From: Bradyrhizobium sp.
GTDB taxonomy: Bacteria > Pseudomonadota > Alphaproteobacteria > Rhizobiales > Xanthobacteraceae
DNA: 64,000 bases
Reading direction: 5' to 3'
NCBI RefSeq assembly: GCF_016213215.1
Contig: NZ_JACRAW010000113.1
Location: 1-64,000, forward strand
Shown: positions 63,497 through 64,000 of the stretch, piece after piece
Layout: the number at the start of each line of letters is the position of its first letter
How positions within the stretch are numbered: the stretch's first letter is position 1
Notes under the pieces: model-generated
Told to the model about the DNA's origin: nothing
Databases searched by the model: none
What the model saw: the letters and a program-made list of their open reading frames with translations, nothing else
Made by a program: the position numbers and the translations under genes

Positions 63497-63673
63497 TCAT
63501 AACTCGCTTTCGTGGCCTAAGAGCTTGCTCGTCGTGAGGTTGACGAAATGGTATTTGCCGCAGGCCGGGCATTGCACGACAAGGAAGGAACTGCGTCCCG
63601 CGCTCGGATCATCCTCGAACCGATGCTGAACGTAGTCGCCGGTGGTCGGGCAACGGAACGTGGCGCTGTTCAT
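63497..63673 (-). CDS. small cysteine-pair protein, paralogue of the one at 25081
   Basis: About 58 residues from ATG 63673 (MNSATFRCPTTGDYVQHRFE). CPTT and CPAC in QCPACGKYHFVNLTTSKLLG are at the same spacing as in the 25081 protein. The two appear to be members of one small family, possibly zinc-binding. A GAGGG site lies 12 bases upstream. Role unknown. Confidence 0.55.
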   Translation of the reverse strand: MNSATFRCPTTGDYVQHRFEDDPSAGRSSFLVVQCPACGKYHFVNLTTSKLLGHESEL

Positions 63674-63948
63674 GGCGCAGCATTGCCCTCGCCAGAGCAC
63701 GCACCGTGACTCAGGTCAATGTTCCGGTGCTGTTTTTGAGGCGGTCTCAAGGAGCTACCGATCCAACCCTGCACGACGGGCGACTCTAACTTGATTCGAT
63801 GCCCTCGCAATCGAGCAGCGGCACTGCTTAGTTTCGGATCCGAGGATGAACCTGCACGCATTGCGTACACCAACCGCAGCTTGAGCTCGGAATTTCAACG
63901 TTGGTCATTCCGAAGGTGTAGGCAAACAGGCAAACAGGGAGACTTGCC

Positions 63949-64000
63949 GTGCCACGTCGGGTGTTGGTAGTGGACGACGACGAGGACGTCCTCGACGTCA
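63949..64000 (+). CDS. start of a response regulator (partial)
   Basis: GTG 63949 with GGGAG 7 bases upstream opens MPRRVLVVDDDEDVLDV before the window ends. The first beta strand and acidic DDD cluster are typical of a receiver domain. Only 17 codons are visible. Confidence 0.7.
   Translation, partial: MPRRVLVVDDDEDVLDV

Noticed and set aside
1..64000. CRISPR arrays, rRNA and tRNA genes, tRNA-adjacent att sites
   Set aside because: Looked for by eye; no regularly spaced repeats and no cloverleaf or conserved rRNA segments were noticed. A covariance search would be decisive.

Overview
The window looks like an accessory, rearranged stretch of an alphaproteobacterial chromosome, most likely Bradyrhizobium or a close relative. 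This is inferred from the GC-rich coding style, the traG-trb gene order with a TrbK-alt and a DUF2274 gene, the density of branched-chain-type (Liv) ABC transporters, and the small-protein and Ku/ligase fragments. No rRNA, tRNA, CRISPR array or replication origin was seen.

Layout. 0-2.3 kb: a secreted metzincin-type protease and an exported protein of unknown role. 2.8-8.4 kb (minus strand): an operon-like run with acyl-CoA ligase, orphan Liv-type binding protein, old-yellow-enzyme oxidoreductase, IclR regulator and an N-acyl-homoserine-lactonase-type metallohydrolase. 8.7-22.9 kb (plus strand): a conjugation module, traG-copG-[second copG-MFS]-trbBCDEJKLFGI-DUF2274, tightly coupled by 1-4 base overlaps. 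No relaxase or integrase is in the window. The copG/MFS pair sits between two near-identical 21-bp repeats. 23.0-24.6 kb: a hybrid histidine kinase with an ethylene-receptor-like membrane domain. 24.6-27.6 kb: a graveyard of fragments (NYN protein, IS66, TPR protein, chemotaxis receptor, Ku).

28.2-35.7 kb (minus strand): an amide-type locus. AmiC and AmiR homologues are followed by a promoter, a leader with a strong intrinsic terminator, then a nitrilase-superfamily hydrolase, a binding protein, LivH, a fused LivM-LivG and LivF. The layout suggests ligand-controlled antitermination of a whole uptake-and-hydrolysis operon. 36-37 kb: two gene fragments. 37.1-45.2 kb: a second amide-type locus with an AmiC-like protein, an amidase-signature enzyme and LivH, binding protein, LivM, LivG and LivF, with a divergent MarR regulator.

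45.2-52 kb: decayed DNA with two IS1182-like fragments, a Crp/Fnr fragment, a 5'-truncated ku gene, broken lytic transglycosylase, DNA ligase and lactonase genes, and small hydrophobic ORFs. 52.2-53.1 kb: an exported DUF1259 protein. 53.7-62.1 kb: a catabolic locus with a BKACE-type cleavage enzyme, a 3-hydroxyacyl-CoA-dehydrogenase-family enzyme, a single polypeptide combining LivM, LivG and LivF, LivH and a binding protein, all divergent from a GntR regulator and a short-chain dehydrogenase. 62.1-64 kb: mostly non-coding, with a second ligase fragment, a second copy of a hairpin-bearing repeat, a small cysteine-pair protein and the start of a response regulator.
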